A stretch of 64,000 nucleotides of DNA from Chachezhania sediminis (lineage in GTDB: Bacteria; Pseudomonadota; Alphaproteobacteria; Rhodobacterales; Rhodobacteraceae), in the NCBI RefSeq assembly GCF_009765275.1, contig NZ_VOPH01000001.1:186001-250000 (forward strand), written 5' to 3'. Under the pieces are notes generated by a model. The model had not been told where the DNA came from. It did not search any database and worked only from the letters and a program-made list of their open reading frames with translations. Within the stretch, counting starts at the first letter, position 1; every line of letters starts with the position of its first letter. A program made the translations under genes and the position numbers. Positions 25,470-35,070 of the stretch are shown here, piece after piece.

Positions 25470-27134
25470 TCAACGGCCGCCCTTTTGCCTCTCGACTTCA
25501 GCCTTGCGCAACAAAAAGCGCTGGATCTTCCCGCTTGGCGTCTTAGGCAAATCGTCGACAAAGTCGATGACGCGCGGATAGGCATGGGCCGAAAGCCGCT
25601 TCTTGACGTATTGCGTCAGTTCTTCCCTCAGCTCGGGCGTCCCGTCATGGCCCTTGCCAAGAACCACGAAGGCCTTGACGATCTCGGTGCGCTCCGGGTC
25701 CGGCACGCCGATGACGGCGGCTTCCGTCACCGCGGCGTGTTCAAGCAACGCGGATTCCACGTCGAAGGGCCCGATCCGGTAGCCGGAAGAGGTGATCACG
25801 TCGTCGTCGCGGCCGACAAAGCTGATAGACCCGTCGGGTTCCATCTCGACCATGTCGCCGGTGCGATAGTAGCCGCCCGCAATCGCCTTGGTTTCGGTCT
25901 GGTGATACCCGTTGAACCAAAGAAGCGGAGAATTCGCCATGTCCACCGCCAGGACGCCGGCCTCGTGGACACCCAGTTCGTTGTCCTGGGCATCCAGAAC
26001 CGCGACCCGGTATCCCGGCATCGCCAGCCCGGCGGATCCGGGACGCACGGGATGTTCCAGACCGTGGTGGTTGTTCACGCACATGCCCAGTTCGGTCTGG
26101 CCATAGTGGTCGTGGATCGCGACGTCCAGATGCTCGGCAAACCACCGGATGACCTCGGGGTTCAGCGGCTCGCCGGCCGAGGACACGACTCGCAGCCTGC
26201 CCTTGATCGACGATGTCGCCTCGGGGCCTGCAGCGATCAGCAGCCGGAAAGCCGTCGGGGAACCGGCAAGGCTGGTCACCCCCAGTTCGTTGATGATGCG
26301 GCAGGTGCTTTCGACGCCGAAGCCGCCTTCGAAAAAGGTCGTGGCCGCGCCCAGCAACAGGGGCCCGGTCACCGCATAGTAAAGGCCATAGGCCCAGCCC
26401 GGGTCCGCGATGTTCCAGAACACGTCATCGGGCCGCAGATCGATGGCGTGGCGCATGTAGCTTGAGAAGGACAGAAGCGCCCTCAGCGGCACCGGCACCC
26501 CCTTGGGCAGGCCGGTCGTGCCGGAGGTCGACATCATCAGGAACAGGTCATCCCCCTTGCGCATCACCGGTTCGAACGTGTCGGCCGCCTGACGGCACTT
26601 GGCCCGCAAATCGATGTCGCCAGGCGCGATGGCCTGGCCGTCGGCGGCGACCACGGCAACAGGGGGGCAGCCCGCAACGGTATCCAGCTTTTCGCGATTG
26701 GCCGGATCGGTGACCACCAGCGCGGCTTGCGACATGTTCAGGCGATGTTCGATGGCTTTCGGGCCGAAGGCGGTGAACAGCGGCTGGTACACCGCCCCGA
26801 TCCGCCAAGTCCCCAAGATCAGCGCGACCAGATCGACGGTCCGCGGCAGAAGCCCGGCGACCGCATCCCCCGGACCGACGCCCTCATCCCGCAGGACATT
26901 GGCAACCCGGGCGGACATATCGCGCAGGTCCTCGAAAGTGTAGGTCGTCAGGGTTTCCTGCGCATCGATGCAACGCAGGGCGATCCGGTCGGACCCGCAG
27001 TGCCGGTCGCAGCATTCGACACAGGCATTGACCGAAGATGCGATATCGCCGGCAAGGCGCTGTTCTTCCTCGGCAAGGACGAACCCCGCTGCGACGTCCG
27101 AATAGGCGGGACGCAGGTCTGTTTGTTCAGTCAT
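25470..27134 (-). CDS. Acyl-CoA synthetase (AMP-forming)
   Basis: A 554-residue adenylate-forming enzyme that activates a carboxylic acid as acyl-AMP and transfers it to CoA. The ATP loop STSGTTGLPKG, the YGQTELG motif, the hinge GDMVEMEPDGSISFVGRDDD and the catalytic lysine region KTPSGKIQRFLL are all present in order. The group includes acetyl-, propionyl- and medium-chain ligases. The ATG at 27134 has GGGAGGAG ten bases before it. It lies downstream of a serine hydrolase and an AraC regulator on the same strand, which suggests a small catabolic operon. Confidence 0.9.
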   Translation of the reverse strand: MTEQTDLRPAYSDVAAGFVLAEEEQRLAGDIASSVNACVECCDRHCGSDRIALRCIDAQETLTTYTFEDLRDMSARVANVLRDEGVGPGDAVAGLLPRTVDLVALILGTWRIGAVYQPLFTAFGPKAIEHRLNMSQAALVVTDPANREKLDTVAGCPPVAVVAADGQAIAPGDIDLRAKCRQAADTFEPVMRKGDDLFLMMSTSGTTGLPKGVPVPLRALLSFSSYMRHAIDLRPDDVFWNIADPGWAYGLYYAVTGPLLLGAATTFFEGGFGVESTCRIINELGVTSLAGSPTAFRLLIAAGPEATSSIKGRLRVVSSAGEPLNPEVIRWFAEHLDVAIHDHYGQTELGMCVNNHHGLEHPVRPGSAGLAMPGYRVAVLDAQDNELGVHEAGVLAVDMANSPLLWFNGYHQTETKAIAGGYYRTGDMVEMEPDGSISFVGRDDDVITSSGYRIGPFDVESALLEHAAVTEAAVIGVPDPERTEIVKAFVVLGKGHDGTPELREELTQYVKKRLSAHAYPRVIDFVDDLPKTPSGKIQRFLLRKAEVERQKGGR

Positions 27135-27249
27135 TCTTACACTCCTCCCAGGATTGGCCCGACAGCGACACGGATGGGGGCCGCACTGGTCATTGTTATT
27201 CAGGCGGGACGGCCGACCGCCCCGCCCGCCTGTCACTTGCCGTCAGGCA

Positions 27250-28449
27250 TCACTCCCCCGCCAGGGCGGCGTAGACGGCGCTTTCGAAATCCATGTACCC
27301 GGAAAACGAGATACCGTCCGCGAAGGGCAGGATCTGGGTCGCCCAGTAGCCGCCGACACCGTTCTTCCGGTCGATCCAGAAATAGCTGTTGGCCAGCCCG
27401 GCCCACCCGAGAGATCCCGCAGGCCGGCCCGTCGGCGCATCTTCCGTGTTGACCATGAATGTGTAGGACCAGTCCTTGCCCTGACCGGGAAAGAACTCGG
27501 CGTCGTTCGACAACGTCGGGATGGTGCTTTTCAGCATCGTGACCTTCTGCGGCGGCACCAGCGCGCCCTTGGCCGCCCAGTCCACCGTTTCCGCCTTCAG
27601 CACCCGGCCGTTCGGCCCGGCACCGTCGTTCAGCCACATGCGGATGAACTTCATGTAGTCGGGAACCGTGCCGTAAAGGCCCTGACCGCCCATGTCGACT
27701 TCGGGGTTGTCCTGCAGTTCGAAACTGTCCACCGGGTTCAGGCTGCCATCTGCGCCCCGCGCATGGATCGTCGCGGTGCGTTCCTTCATGGCGGGTGTCC
27801 GGGTGAAGGCAGTATCCGTCATGCCCAAGGGATCGAAGATCCGCTCCTTCATGACCGCACCCAGCCGTTTGCCGCGGATGCCTTCGACCACCTGGCCGAC
27901 CCAGTCGATATTGGTGCCGTATTCCCAGCGCGTGCCCGGGTCGAACAGCAGCGGCGTGCGGATGCAGGCGTGGCTGGCGGTGGTGATCGGCGCCTGGCCA
28001 TGTTCGTGGGTCAGGCGCTTGTAGACCTCGTTGAAGAAGTCATAGCCGAACCCCGCCGTGTGCAGCATCAGCTGGCGCGTCGTGACATCGGTCTTCGGGG
28101 CCCGCAGCTTGGGCTTGCCCTCGTCATCGAAGCCGTCGATCACCTGAAGTTCGCCGATGGCGGGCGCGTATTCCTTCGCCGGTGCATCGAGGTCGAGCAG
28201 CCCCTCCTCGACGCATTGCAGCGCCGTGGTGCCCGCGATGGCCTTGGTGGTCGAAAAGATGGCAAAGACCGTGTCTTCGGTCATCGGCTCGCCGTCCAGG
28301 CGCCGCTCTCCTTCGGCGCCGGAATAGATGTCGCGGTCGCGGTCGGTCACCATCGCGACCACCCCGGGCACGCGGGACGGACCGGAGGACAGGTTCCTGA
28401 GGATGCTGTCGCACCGGGATTTCAGATCGTTCGTGTCGAGGTCTTTCAT
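27250..28449 (-). CDS. Serine hydrolase of the beta-lactamase/esterase family
   Basis: A 399-residue protein of the class C beta-lactamase/DD-peptidase fold. The nucleophile motif is S66-T-T-K69 and the YxN motif appears as YGTN. There is no signal peptide, which points to a cytoplasmic esterase (EstB type) and not an antibiotic-resistance enzyme. The ATG at 28449 has GGGAGGAA before it. It lies between the acyl-CoA synthetase and an AraC regulator on the same strand; it may release an acid that the synthetase activates. Confidence 0.85.
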   Translation of the reverse strand: MKDLDTNDLKSRCDSILRNLSSGPSRVPGVVAMVTDRDRDIYSGAEGERRLDGEPMTEDTVFAIFSTTKAIAGTTALQCVEEGLLDLDAPAKEYAPAIGELQVIDGFDDEGKPKLRAPKTDVTTRQLMLHTAGFGYDFFNEVYKRLTHEHGQAPITTASHACIRTPLLFDPGTRWEYGTNIDWVGQVVEGIRGKRLGAVMKERIFDPLGMTDTAFTRTPAMKERTATIHARGADGSLNPVDSFELQDNPEVDMGGQGLYGTVPDYMKFIRMWLNDGAGPNGRVLKAETVDWAAKGALVPPQKVTMLKSTIPTLSNDAEFFPGQGKDWSYTFMVNTEDAPTGRPAGSLGWAGLANSYFWIDRKNGVGGYWATQILPFADGISFSGYMDFESAVYAALAGE

Positions 28450-28545
28450 TGGTTCCTCCCTTGAAGACATCCAGACGAAGATGACATAGCCGCGGCCGCC
28501 GCGCTGTCCGGAATCGGCACAGTCTGTCCGAAATCGGAAGCGGAT

Positions 28546-29688
28546 TTAAGCGCCGCCAAATGCCCCGGTGCAGCGGGCCCGCGTCTGCGACGGCGTTTCG
28601 CCGAACCGTTTTCGATATCGGCCGGCCAGTGCCCCGAAGTTGGAAAACCCCCAGTCCGCCGCGATCCCGGTGACGGTCTGGTCGTTCGGCCGCGTTTCAA
28701 GATCGGTCCGAAACCCTTCCAGCCGCCGCGCGATCAGGAACGCGCGTGGCGGGGTTCCCCGGAACTTCTGGAATCCGCCGGACAGGGTGCGGGCCGATAC
28801 GCCGACCCTCTGCGCGATGTCGCCTATGGTCGGCGCCTCTCTCGCCTCGGCCTCCATGATCTCTTCGGCCGCACGCACATAGCCGGGCGCCGCGCTGCGT
28901 GCACCGGTTTCAAGGCTGAAACCCGCGGCTGCCGCCCATTGGCGCAGCAGTTCGACGCAAAGCAGCTCCTCGATATGTCGCGACAGAAGGTCGTCCGCTG
29001 CGATGGTCCCGTCCCGGGTCAGGGCACGCGTCGCATAATCCAAAAGCGCAAGCCAGGCCGAGTTGGGTCCACCGATTTTCACCCGGCTTGTCCACAACCG
29101 GTCGTCCGGCACGAACCCGAACCACCGTTCCGCCGTATCGGCCACCAGCTGGTGCGAAATCGTCAGGTTCAGCTGCAAGTGGTCGGGATCCCCCGTGAGC
29201 CAGTAGTCGGCCCGCGAACAGTCCACGACGTAACTCTCACCCGCGCCAGTCCCAACGGACCCACCATCGGCCGAATGATCCAGAGCGCCCCGCAACGTGG
29301 TCAGGACAAGGATCTTTCCCGCATCCGGATCGAACCGGTCCAGATGAATGCCGGTGCCATAGGAAAACCGGGTCATGGTAATTCCCCCGGCCGGGGCCGG
29401 GATCATCGTGGCATCCGGGCACGCCAGCCTGTCCAGCGGACGCACACGGAACGGCATGTAGTTCGACCGGCAGAATTCCTCGACCTCGTCCCAGTCGGCC
29501 GACCATGTCTTGCGGCCGTGCCGGATCGGTGCCCCAAGCGCATCGAGAACAAGCGCATGTTCCAACAAGACCCCGCTCCTCCCCCTGGCTTCCGACGGGG
29601 ATCTTAGCACCATCCGGTCCGGTGTGAAGCGACCCGTTTTCCCCGAGCGGGCAGACCCGGGAAAGCCGCTCTTCTGTCGTTCTGTCAT
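28546..29688 (-). CDS. AraC family transcriptional regulator
   Basis: A regulator of about 380 residues. The C-terminal 100 residues carry two helix-turn-helix units: IGDIAQRVGVSARTLSGGFQ and the later TGIAADWGFSNFGALAGRYRKRFGETPS. The N-terminal part resembles the cupin-like AraC_binding_2 domain (HLDRFDPDAGKILVL, later ERWFGFVPDDRLW). The start is uncertain: ATG 29688 or ATG 29613 are both possible. It probably controls the serine hydrolase and acyl-CoA synthetase that follow. Confidence 0.8.
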   Translation of the reverse strand: MTERQKSGFPGSARSGKTGRFTPDRMVLRSPSEARGRSGVLLEHALVLDALGAPIRHGRKTWSADWDEVEEFCRSNYMPFRVRPLDRLACPDATMIPAPAGGITMTRFSYGTGIHLDRFDPDAGKILVLTTLRGALDHSADGGSVGTGAGESYVVDCSRADYWLTGDPDHLQLNLTISHQLVADTAERWFGFVPDDRLWTSRVKIGGPNSAWLALLDYATRALTRDGTIAADDLLSRHIEELLCVELLRQWAAAAGFSLETGARSAAPGYVRAAEEIMEAEAREAPTIGDIAQRVGVSARTLSGGFQKFRGTPPRAFLIARRLEGFRTDLETRPNDQTVTGIAADWGFSNFGALAGRYRKRFGETPSQTRARCTGAFGGA

Positions 29689-30229
29689 GTGCATCGGCCT
29701 GATGACAATCCGATGCGGCAGCCATTTATGCGTTTCCCACCAAGAGTTGGAAGACGTCAGGCAACCCGGCGATCCGAATTCCGATGACATCGGCCCCCGG
29801 GCGCAGGAAAGCACCGCTCCGCAAGGGCCTGTGGCCCATCGCGTGGCCGGGGTGAGCGATCGACGAGGAGCAGGCGACACGGACTTCGAAGTTCAAGGCA
29901 GGGAGCTCCAGCCATGTGGACGTGGGCACCGCACCGGGCCATTTGCGGGCAAATCGCAATTCCCATTATCTGACCAGCCTTGCGGGCAAGCATGTCACGA
30001 TCTCGGTTCAGGCAGATGGCTTCGCCGCCGCTCAGGGAACCGTGGAGAAGGACCCGGGCGGTATCGAAACCGCGGACCGATCATCTGGGCATTGAAGAAG
30101 AAGCCGTCGTCCAACAAAATAGCGACGCGGCCGATGATATTTGCGGCTCGCAGAAGAGAGGCGCGGACGCCGATCTGATCGGCTTCGCGACCCGACCACA
30201 CCAGATCCCAGAAGACGGAGGGCTCATGC
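29689..30229. other. Gap with a decayed reading frame
   Basis: One plus-strand frame (about 29860-30094) is free of stops for about 75 codons and has coding-like composition (for example HVTISVQADGFAAAQGTVEK), but has no start or recognised family. It may be the remnant of a lost gene. Nothing else is seen. Confidence 0.3.
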
Positions 30230-30757
30230 ATGACGGATGAAACTGGCGAACACCCTTATCACGTGAGAGCTGGTCGGCATTTCAATTGGCCGACGCACCA
30301 CGCCTCTTCAGTCTTCGGCGATGGTTGGTTCGGAAAACGCGCCGAAACTTTTGCGCGCTTCTTCGGAACTCCTGTCTTCCTCATTGCGCAAACTGCCATC
30401 GTCGGCGCATGGATACTCATCAACATTGGGGGATGGACCAAGTTCGATCCTTATCCCTTCATCCTTTTGAACCTCATGTTCAGCCTGCAGGCCGCCTATG
30501 CTGCTCCGCTCATCCTTCTGGCCCAGACACGCCAGGCGGATCGGGACAAGCTGGACGCAGCTGCCGATGCACAGCACCGCGAGGATTTGGCTGCCGCAAC
30601 AGAGCAGCGCCAGATCATTGCCGCGCAGCAGGCAGCCCACCTTGTCGAGCTGATGAAACAGAATACCGAATTGACCCAACTTACCCGTGACCTCAGCGAG
30701 CGCATCGAAAAGATGACGAGCGAGATGCACGGAAAGGTTATCTCCGGCAGGGTGTAA
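30230..30757 (+). CDS. DUF1003 membrane protein
   Basis: A 175-residue membrane protein. The signature W(F)GKRAETFARFFGTP, two close hydrophobic helices (about 50-68 and 78-100) with DPYPFILLNL between them, the AAPLILLAQTRQADRD stretch and a C-terminal coiled coil match DUF1003. The family is common in bacteria and its role is not established. The ATG at 30230 has GGAGGG nine bases before it. Confidence 0.88.
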   Translation: MTDETGEHPYHVRAGRHFNWPTHHASSVFGDGWFGKRAETFARFFGTPVFLIAQTAIVGAWILINIGGWTKFDPYPFILLNLMFSLQAAYAAPLILLAQTRQADRDKLDAAADAQHREDLAAATEQRQIIAAQQAAHLVELMKQNTELTQLTRDLSERIEKMTSEMHGKVISGRV

Positions 30758-30890
30758 CGTACTTGCCGCCCCGAAAGCCCGAACCGCCCGTCACCAGATA
30801 GCGCCTGCGGACACGCGCGCCCGCGGCTGCCTCGCCCTGCGCGTACACCGGGCGTTCCTCAGTTCCTGACGTCGTTACCTGCAGCTTGCC

Positions 30891-31413
30891 TTGTCGACCT
30901 GGGCGCCCATACCCGCCAGCCAATCCCCCTCTCGGGACCTTGCTTCGCAAGGCCCTGCCGGGCAAGGCACGGCGCGGGGCTTCATCTACCTTGCTGCCGT
31001 GGTCGACTGGGCCACGCGCCGCATCTTGGCCTGGCGGGTATCGATTACGCTGGACGCCGGCTTTTGCATCGAGGCCTTGGCCCGGCACGGTCAGCCCGAA
31101 ATCTTCAAAAGCGATCAGGGCAGTCAGTTCACATCTACCGACTTCGTCAAGGTTCTGGCTTCGCGCCAGATCAAGATCAGCATGGATGGGAACGGAGCGT
31201 GGCGCGACAACGTCTTCGTCGAGCGCCTGTGCCGGAGCATCAAGTACGAGGAAGTCTACCTGCGAGCCTATGCCAGTGTATCCGAAGCCCGCGCTGGGAT
31301 CGGGCGTTACATCGGCTTCTACAAAGGGCGCCGCCCCCATTCATAGCTTGACGGCAGGGACGCCCGATCAAGCCTACTTCAACCCACTACTGCCCAATCT
31401 GGCAGCGGCGTAA
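30891..31413 (+). pseudogene. Decayed IS3-family transposase (OrfB, rve domain)
   Basis: The catalytic core of an IS3-type DDE transposase is recognisable from GFIYLAAVVDWATRR through FKSDQGSQFTSTDF (second aspartate) to ERLCRSIKYEEVYL (glutamate). The region with the first aspartate (TDITYI in intact copies) is disrupted by foreign sequence at 30925-30975. The frame ends early at a TAG (31344-31346), and the usual ending, DGRTPDQAYFNPL, continues in another frame. The element's right end is probably near 31470. No partner OrfA is seen. Confidence 0.8.
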
Positions 31414-31654
31414 CCGAGGCGGAAAACCACTTAGAAGACGCTCGGAAACTGTTCAGACAAACCGAACCGCCTCACGGGTGCACTGATGGACTGCTACGAC
31501 GAAGCGATGCCGATAGCTGCGCGCCAGGACATATCGCGTGAACGTGCCCGGACAGCTCTCCAGGCCGAATTGTAAGAACCCGCCCCCGGCAGTTGCGCCG
31601 GGCACGGGTCCAGTCATTCGGGGGGTACGGCCCTTGTTTGGGCCGACCCTGCGA

Positions 31655-32734
31655 TCAGAAGATGAAATCGTTCGCCGACAGGTCGTCCAGGCTGGTATGC
31701 AGCAGGACGATGACGTTTTCTCCGTCGCCGTCCACGTCATAGATCACGCGGCCGTTCTTCTCGGTCGCGGCATCCATGAACGCATCGAAGCTGGTCGCCT
31801 CTCCCGCGAAATCAGAGAAGTCCAGTTTGTCCTTCCCGCCGAAGTCGGTGATCGTGGTCTTCTTGAAGTCTTCCGAGAAGACGAAGGTATCGGCGCCCTT
31901 GCCGCCCGTCACCTTGTTCCTGCCGGCGCCGGCATCGATCGTGTCCTTGCTGCCGCCGCCATCGATGGTGTCGTTGCCGTTGCCGCCGAAGATCGTGTCG
32001 GGACCCTTGCCGCCAAAAATGGTGTCCTTGCCATTCCCGCCGTAGATCGTGTCGTGGCCCTTGCCACCGTAAATGGTGTCCTTGCCGTTCCCGCCGTACA
32101 GCGTGTCGTGGCCGTTCCCGCCATAGATGGTGTCCTTGCCGTTTTCGCCATAAAGCATGTCGTGGCCGGCACCGCCCTTCAGCGCGTCGCCGCCGTCGCC
32201 ACCATGCAACGTGTCGCCGCCGCCCTTGCCCACCAGCACATCGGAATAGGAGGTGCCGGTGAACGTGTCGTCGCCGCCGGCGCCATAGAAGGCCACATCG
32301 CCCGGGATCAGCAGGTCGATCATGGCGTCGATTTCGGCATCCGTAGCTTTGCCCATGTCCAGCAAGCCATAGATCAGTTCGACCGCCGCGTCGCCGTCCA
32401 GTTCCGGCGACAGTTCGACCTTGTAGTCCAGGTTGGCCAGCGAAAGGTTGGTGCCGTCCTCGGTCGCCGTCAGGCCCGAGCCGAAGTCGACAGAGGTGAC
32501 CTGACCGTTCAGCGTGTGGCTGGTCATGTCGTAGACGATATTGTCGCGCATCACGAAGCCCAGCGATTCCAGGTCCGGCGTCTCGGTGATTGCGGTTTCG
32601 GAGGATCCGTAATCGCCCATGATCCCATTCGAGAACATGCCGCGGCCCGACGGATCGAATGCGTCGTTGAAGCTTTGAAGATAGGCGACGAAGTTGGTGC
32701 TGCTGTTGTTGCCTGTGGTGATCGTGGTGGTCAT
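31655..32734 (-). CDS. HasA-like hemophore domain fused to RTX repeats
   Basis: A 359-residue protein probably exported by a type I system. Residues 15-145 resemble the heme-acquisition protein HasA: NFVAYLQSFNDAF, then IVYDMTSHTLNGQVTSVDFGSGL matches the HasA loop carrying the heme ligands, with Y68 and H73 in the positions of HasA Tyr75/His83. Residues about 150-283 are calcium-binding nonapeptides (GGNGKDTIY and variants), followed by an FDAFMDAA domain and the terminal DLSANDFIF secretion-like tail. There is no Sec signal peptide, as expected. The ATG at 32734 has GGAGACGTC before it. No HasR receptor or ABC exporter is in the window. Confidence 0.8.
   Translation of the reverse strand: MTTTITTGNNSSTNFVAYLQSFNDAFDPSGRGMFSNGIMGDYGSSETAITETPDLESLGFVMRDNIVYDMTSHTLNGQVTSVDFGSGLTATEDGTNLSLANLDYKVELSPELDGDAAVELIYGLLDMGKATDAEIDAMIDLLIPGDVAFYGAGGDDTFTGTSYSDVLVGKGGGDTLHGGDGGDALKGGAGHDMLYGENGKDTIYGGNGHDTLYGGNGKDTIYGGKGHDTIYGGNGKDTIFGGKGPDTIFGGNGNDTIDGGGSKDTIDAGAGRNKVTGGKGADTFVFSEDFKKTTITDFGGKDKLDFSDFAGEATSFDAFMDAATEKNGRVIYDVDGDGENVIVLLHTSLDDLSANDFIF
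31950..32240. repeat. 27-bp tandem repeats encoding RTX nonapeptides
   Basis: About ten near-identical 27-base units, each coding for one GGxGxDTIY nonapeptide, lie head to tail inside the HasA-RTX gene. They keep the reading frame, so copy-number change would lengthen or shorten the calcium-binding roll. This is coding repeat, not a CRISPR array. Confidence 0.8.
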
Positions 32735-33116
32735 GACGTCTCCTGTCGTGCCTTGCCCGCCCGGGTCGGCATTTGCCAAGGACAGCCGCCGACAGCGGTT
32801 CCGCCGGGCGCCTGTGCTGGAATTGAAATGTCGGCTGGGGTCGTGGAACGGCCAAGGATCCGTCGCGTTGGCGCCCCTTCCGACCGCATGTCGGCGCGGG
32901 GCAACCGCCTAGCTGCGTGCTTGCTAGAAAATCCGATTGAAACTGTCAAGAATTTCGGAGGCGGAAGTCCCGCCTGTCACGCAAGAATGTTGCGCCCGAC
33001 CTTCCACCTTTCCGGAAGAAGGGCCCGCGCATCGACGAGATGCCCACGGCCCAGGCACCACCGTCGCAGGGTGCGCGGTGTCCACGCACCGCAGCCCAAC
33101 CGGCCCGGGCCTGGGC
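32735..33116. other. Intergenic stretch between RTX gene and tctA
   Basis: Contains the promoter side of the RTX gene and the downstream side of tctA, both on the minus strand. Base composition is mixed, with an AT-rich patch at 32920-32960. No gene or RNA recognised. Confidence 0.4.
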
Positions 33117-34598
33117 CTATCGCCGCCGCGCCATCCACACGGCCAGCACCACCGACAGCGCCAGCAGGATCAGCGCCACGGGATGCTGCACCAGATTCTT
33201 CGGATCGCCGTTCAGGATCGACAGCGACTGGGACAAGGCCGTCTCGAACCGGCGGCCCAGGAAGAAGGCGATCAGCAGGACCACGACGGGGATCCCTGCC
33301 CCGGTCAGGACCAGCGATACCGCGGCCGAAATGAACATGACCGCGACGCCGAAAAGCCCGCCGGAAGACAGGTAGACGCCCGCGATGCAGAAGATCAGCG
33401 CGCCCGGAAAGATCAGCGAGGCCGGCGCCTTCACCGCCGTCGTCCAGGCCCGCAAGGACAGGTGCCCCACCAGAAGGTTGCAGAGGTTGGCCATCAGCAT
33501 CGCACCGAACAGGCCATAGATCAGCTCTCCCTGGGTGCGGAACAGCAGGGGCCCCGGCTGGATCCCGTGAATCACGAAGGCCGAAATCAGCAGCGCCGCG
33601 GACACCGACCCCGGAATGCCGATCCCCAGCAGCGGGATCAGGTTCGCCCCCATCACGGCGGAATTCGCGCTTTCAGTCGCGGCGATGCCCTTCAGGTTGC
33701 CCTGCCCATAGGGCACCCCGCCCGGATCGGTGCGCTTGGTTGCGGCATAGCTCATGAAGGCCGCGGCGGTCGACCCGATGCCAGGCAACGCGCCAAGGGC
33801 TGTCCCGATCAGCGCGCCGCGCGCCATGGCGCCGCGGCAGGACCAGTATTCGGCCCAGCTGACGGTCTTGGCCGCGCGCGTGTCGATCTGCGGCGTCGCG
33901 GCCGGCATCGGCGGGCCGCCCGCGGTCGCGATGCGGCGCACGATTTCCGCCACGGCCAGCATGCCCACGGCCACGGCCACCAGGTCCAGCCCGTCGTAAA
34001 GCTGGAAATACCCAAAGTCGAACCGGGGCGAAAACTGCTCGGGATCCAGCCGGATCGTCGACATCAGCAGGCCCAGGAAGGCGGCCACAAGCCCCTTCAG
34101 CAGGGAATCCCCCACCAGCCCGGCGATGACGGCGAAGGCCAGGATCATGACGGCGCAGATCTCGACCGGGCCAAGCTTCAGGGCCAGCACCGCGATAGGG
34201 GCCGAGGCCACGATCAGAACGAGGTCGGAAAACGTGTCCCCCGTGACCGAGGCATAAAGCGCCATCTTCGCGGCCTTGCGCGGCTTGCCGCTGGCGGCCA
34301 GCGGATAACCGTCAAAGGCGGTGGCAGCCGCGTCGGGCGTGCCGGGCGTGTTGATCAGCACCGCCGGGATCGCCCCACCGAAGAGGCCGCCCTTGTTGAT
34401 GCCGACAAGGAAGGAGATTGCGACCAGCGGGCTGAGCGAGAAGGTGAAGGGAATGGCGATGGCCATAGCCATCACGGGGCCGATGCCCGGGATCGCGCCC
34501 ACGAACTGGCCGATGGCCACGCCCATGATGACGAAGGCCAGGTTCAGAACAGTGAAGGCATCGGCAAAGCCGGCTAGGATGGTTTCTATCGGGGGCAT
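33117..34598 (-). CDS. tctA: Tripartite tricarboxylate transporter permease TctA
   Basis: A 493-residue inner-membrane permease, the large subunit of a TTT system driven by an ion gradient. The signature GAIPGIGPVMAMAIAIPFTF and INKGGLFGGAIPAVLINTPGTP near the N-terminus, and GALPGIGSTAAAFMSYAATKR in the second half, are typical duplicated family motifs. It is the last gene of tctC-tctB-tctA. The substrate is a carboxylate that cannot be named from sequence. Confidence 0.92.
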   Translation of the reverse strand: MPPIETILAGFADAFTVLNLAFVIMGVAIGQFVGAIPGIGPVMAMAIAIPFTFSLSPLVAISFLVGINKGGLFGGAIPAVLINTPGTPDAAATAFDGYPLAASGKPRKAAKMALYASVTGDTFSDLVLIVASAPIAVLALKLGPVEICAVMILAFAVIAGLVGDSLLKGLVAAFLGLLMSTIRLDPEQFSPRFDFGYFQLYDGLDLVAVAVGMLAVAEIVRRIATAGGPPMPAATPQIDTRAAKTVSWAEYWSCRGAMARGALIGTALGALPGIGSTAAAFMSYAATKRTDPGGVPYGQGNLKGIAATESANSAVMGANLIPLLGIGIPGSVSAALLISAFVIHGIQPGPLLFRTQGELIYGLFGAMLMANLCNLLVGHLSLRAWTTAVKAPASLIFPGALIFCIAGVYLSSGGLFGVAVMFISAAVSLVLTGAGIPVVVLLIAFFLGRRFETALSQSLSILNGDPKNLVQHPVALILLALSVVLAVWMARRR

Positions 34599-34607
34599 GG
34601 ATCGGTC

Positions 34608-35069
34608 TCAGGGAAGGGCGCGGCCCAGAAGAGGTTCGACCACCAGCCAGATCGCCAGCGGCAGGGCCAGGGTGGCGATGGCCAGCCAGAACAGGCGGCG
34701 TTCGCCAAGGCCAAGCGCCAGGATCAGCGCCAGCACGGGGGCCACGATCAGGAACCCCCAGTAGCCCATGGCCCAGACGGCCAGACTGCACAGCGCTAGG
34801 ACACCGGCGCCGCGCAGCACCTCTCGGGGGTCGGACCGGCCCATTTGGCCGCCGGGGAACAGGACCAGCAGCGCGCCGCAGATGCCGATGCCGCCGGCAC
34901 AGATGAGGGGCAGCGTCTGGGGCCGCATGAAGCCCTGGTCGTAGAATTCGATCTGCGCGGGGATCAACCCGAACCAGAGAAGACCTGCAAGGCACAGCAC
35001 CGCCAGCCCGACCAGACGGCCGGCTGCGGGCGACAGCGAAGCGGCGGCCGGATCGCGGCCGCCGTCCAT
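34608..35069 (-). CDS. tctB: Tripartite tricarboxylate transporter small subunit TctB
   Basis: A 153-residue membrane protein with four hydrophobic segments, the second opening with the GFMRPQTLPLI loop typical of TctB. The ATG at 35069 follows the tctC stop directly (TGAGATGG), while an ATG at 35102 would overlap tctC. It precedes tctA by nine bases, so the three genes form an operon. Confidence 0.85.
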   Translation of the reverse strand: MDGGRDPAAASLSPAAGRLVGLAVLCLAGLLWFGLIPAQIEFYDQGFMRPQTLPLICAGGIGICGALLVLFPGGQMGRSDPREVLRGAGVLALCSLAVWAMGYWGFLIVAPVLALILALGLGERRLFWLAIATLALPLAIWLVVEPLLGRALP

Positions 35070-35070
35070 C

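Noticed and set aside
27250-28449. Beta-lactamase resistance gene
   Set aside because: The SxxK fold is there, but without a signal peptide and next to an acyl-CoA synthetase it is better read as an esterase-type member.
30738-31340. A 200-codon minus-strand frame
   Set aside because: Antisense shadow of the IS3 transposase core; such frames are a frequent annotation error on insertion sequences.
31950-32240. Regular short repeats that might suggest a CRISPR array
   Set aside because: They are contiguous 27-base units without unique spacers and code in frame for RTX nonapeptides.
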